Below, piece by piece: positions 63,120 through 64,000 of a stretch of DNA of 64,000 nucleotides. The notes under the pieces are model-generated. The model had not been told where the DNA came from, did not search any database, and worked only from the letters and a program-made list of their open reading frames with translations. Location of the stretch: contig BPKJ01000001.1 of NCBI GenBank assembly GCA_026005075.1, positions 248,001 through 312,000 of the forward strand, in the 5' to 3' direction. The DNA is from Lysobacteraceae bacterium. Lineage in GTDB: Bacteria; Pseudomonadota; Gammaproteobacteria; Xanthomonadales; Xanthomonadaceae. The stretch's first letter is position 1, and the number at the start of each line of letters is the position of its first letter. The translations under genes were made by a program, and so were the position numbers.

Positions 63120-64000
63120 TCAGTCCCGGTAGCGGTGCGGTTTCCATTCGCCCCACTTGCTCTCGTAATAGGCCTTGTTGCGCTCGAACAGCTCCTTGCG
63201 CTTATCCTGGTCGATGGTACTGAAACTGCCCGAGAGGTGGTGGTGGACGAAGACGTCCTCGGCCACTGCGATGTCGAAGCCAGCCTGCTCCAGTCGCCGA
63301 CAATAATCGTCGTCCTCGAAGAAGCCCTGCCCGAAACCCTCGTCCAGCAGTCCGATCGCTTCGATGGCCTGCCTGCGGATGGCCACGCAGAAGAAGGCCA
63401 GCACGCCGATGGGAAGCAGCTGGCGGCTCTTGCCGCGGGTCAGTCGCGCAGCCTCCCGCACCATCTGCTCCATGTCGCCATAATGAATCTCGACCCGCGC
63501 CTCATTGCCGATGTTGTTGGTCACTGGGCCAACAGCCCCCAGCGACGGATTGCGGAGCAGATGACCGACAAGGCCCTGCATCCAACCCGGAGTGACGTAG
63601 GTATCGTTGTTGAGCAGGATGACGATCTCGCCTGTGGCCTGCCGTATGCCCGCGTTGTTACCCGCGGCGAACCCGAGGTTGCTCTCGTTCAGCACAAGCT
63701 TGACGTTGGGCCTGCCCGCCGCGAACTGATGCAGCAGCTCGGGGGTGCCGTCCTCGGATGCGTTGTCGACCAGTATCAGTTCCCAGTCGGGATAGTCGGT
63801 ATGACGCTCCAGGCTGGTCAGACAGGCTTCGGTGAAGCAGCGGTTGTTCCAGCACAGCACGATCACGCTCACCTTGGGTTGCAGCTCCAGCAGCGCACTC
63901 CTCAGGGACGACGCACGTGCCGCCCAATCGTGACCGCTGGCCCATCGCATCCGCTGCTCCACAAGCGCGGTGTCGTTACGTTCCGCCGCGGCCTCGCGCA
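63120..64000 (-). CDS. Glycosyltransferase family 2 protein (5' end outside window)
   Basis: The visible 293 residues are a GT2-type (GT-A fold) domain after a short linker. VSVIVLCWNN opens the nucleotide-binding fold, ILVDNASEDGTPELL and VILLNNDT supply the DxD-like site, and FFEDDDYCRRLEQAGF is the ED acceptor motif. The end HHHLSGSFSTID with YYESKWGEWKPHR is common in multi-domain surface-glycan transferases. The frame is open to the window edge, so the protein is longer. Confidence 0.88.
   Translation of the reverse strand, partial: REAAAERNDTALVEQRMRWASGHDWAARASSLRSALLELQPKVSVIVLCWNNRCFTEACLTSLERHTDYPDWELILVDNASEDGTPELLHQFAAGRPNVKLVLNESNLGFAAGNNAGIRQATGEIVILLNNDTYVTPGWMQGLVGHLLRNPSLGAVGPVTNNIGNEARVEIHYGDMEQMVREAARLTRGKSRQLLPIGVLAFFCVAIRRQAIEAIGLLDEGFGQGFFEDDDYCRRLEQAGFDIAVAEDVFVHHHLSGSFSTIDQDKRKELFERNKAYYESKWGEWKPHRYRD

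Overview
The window is very GC-rich and densely packed, and its gene set points to a gammaproteobacterium. The best guess is the Xanthomonadales (Lysobacterales). The reasons are a type II secretion run ordered gspG-H-I-J-K-L-M-N, a three-domain Grx4, a Pil-Chp chemosensory operon divergent from gshB-tonB-yqgE-ruvX-pyrB, and the pilT/pilU-yggS-proC-yggT block. The lineage is inferred from gene content only. No rRNA, tRNA or CRISPR array was seen.

Left part (1-16.6 kb). An efflux operon runs leftwards from a clear sigma-70-type promoter: a DUF2892 membrane protein, a lipoprotein adaptor, an RND pump broken by one extra base, and an OsmC protein cut by the window edge. Next come sufT and a small membrane protein, which share a divergent promoter. 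A long leftward operon follows: gspGHIJKLMN-hisN-nudE-cysQ-mazG, with most joints overlapping by four bases. bioA and rsmE run the other way.

Middle part (16.6-39.5 kb). The eight-gene pilGHIJK-chpABC operon controls type IV pili. ChpA (2,173 residues) carries a Pro-Glu-Val-Glu minisatellite, and ChpB (662 residues) has a long acidic linker before its CheB domain. Divergently lie gshB, tonB, yqgE, ruvX and pyrB. The twitching ATPases pilT and pilU are followed by the opposite-strand run yggS-proC-yggT-histidine phosphatase.

Right part (39.5-64 kb). A decayed patch at 39.5-41.2 kb holds a secreted protein whose start is a tandem ATG repeat, plus two transposase fragments. Housekeeping genes then resume: a BtuF-like protein, pdxH, a degenerate small GTPase, an epimerase, exosortase xrtH, aroK-aroB, a WGR protein, hemE, a diguanylate-cyclase-like protein with a GGQEF motif, rsgA, alaA, a GDSL hydrolase, grx4, AMP nucleosidase and a CoA-transferase pair. 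From 57.8 kb the sequence becomes less GC-rich and codes for surface-polysaccharide enzymes. Two of these (wecB and a glycosyltransferase) are frameshifted, and an intact IS256-family element with a perfect 9-bp target duplication lies among them.

The main functional theme is the cell surface: type II secretion pseudopilins, type IV pilus motors and their chemosensory control, TonB energy transfer, exosortase sorting and polysaccharide synthesis. These are embedded in biosynthetic operons for biotin, glutathione, pyrimidine, proline, shikimate, haem and PLP.
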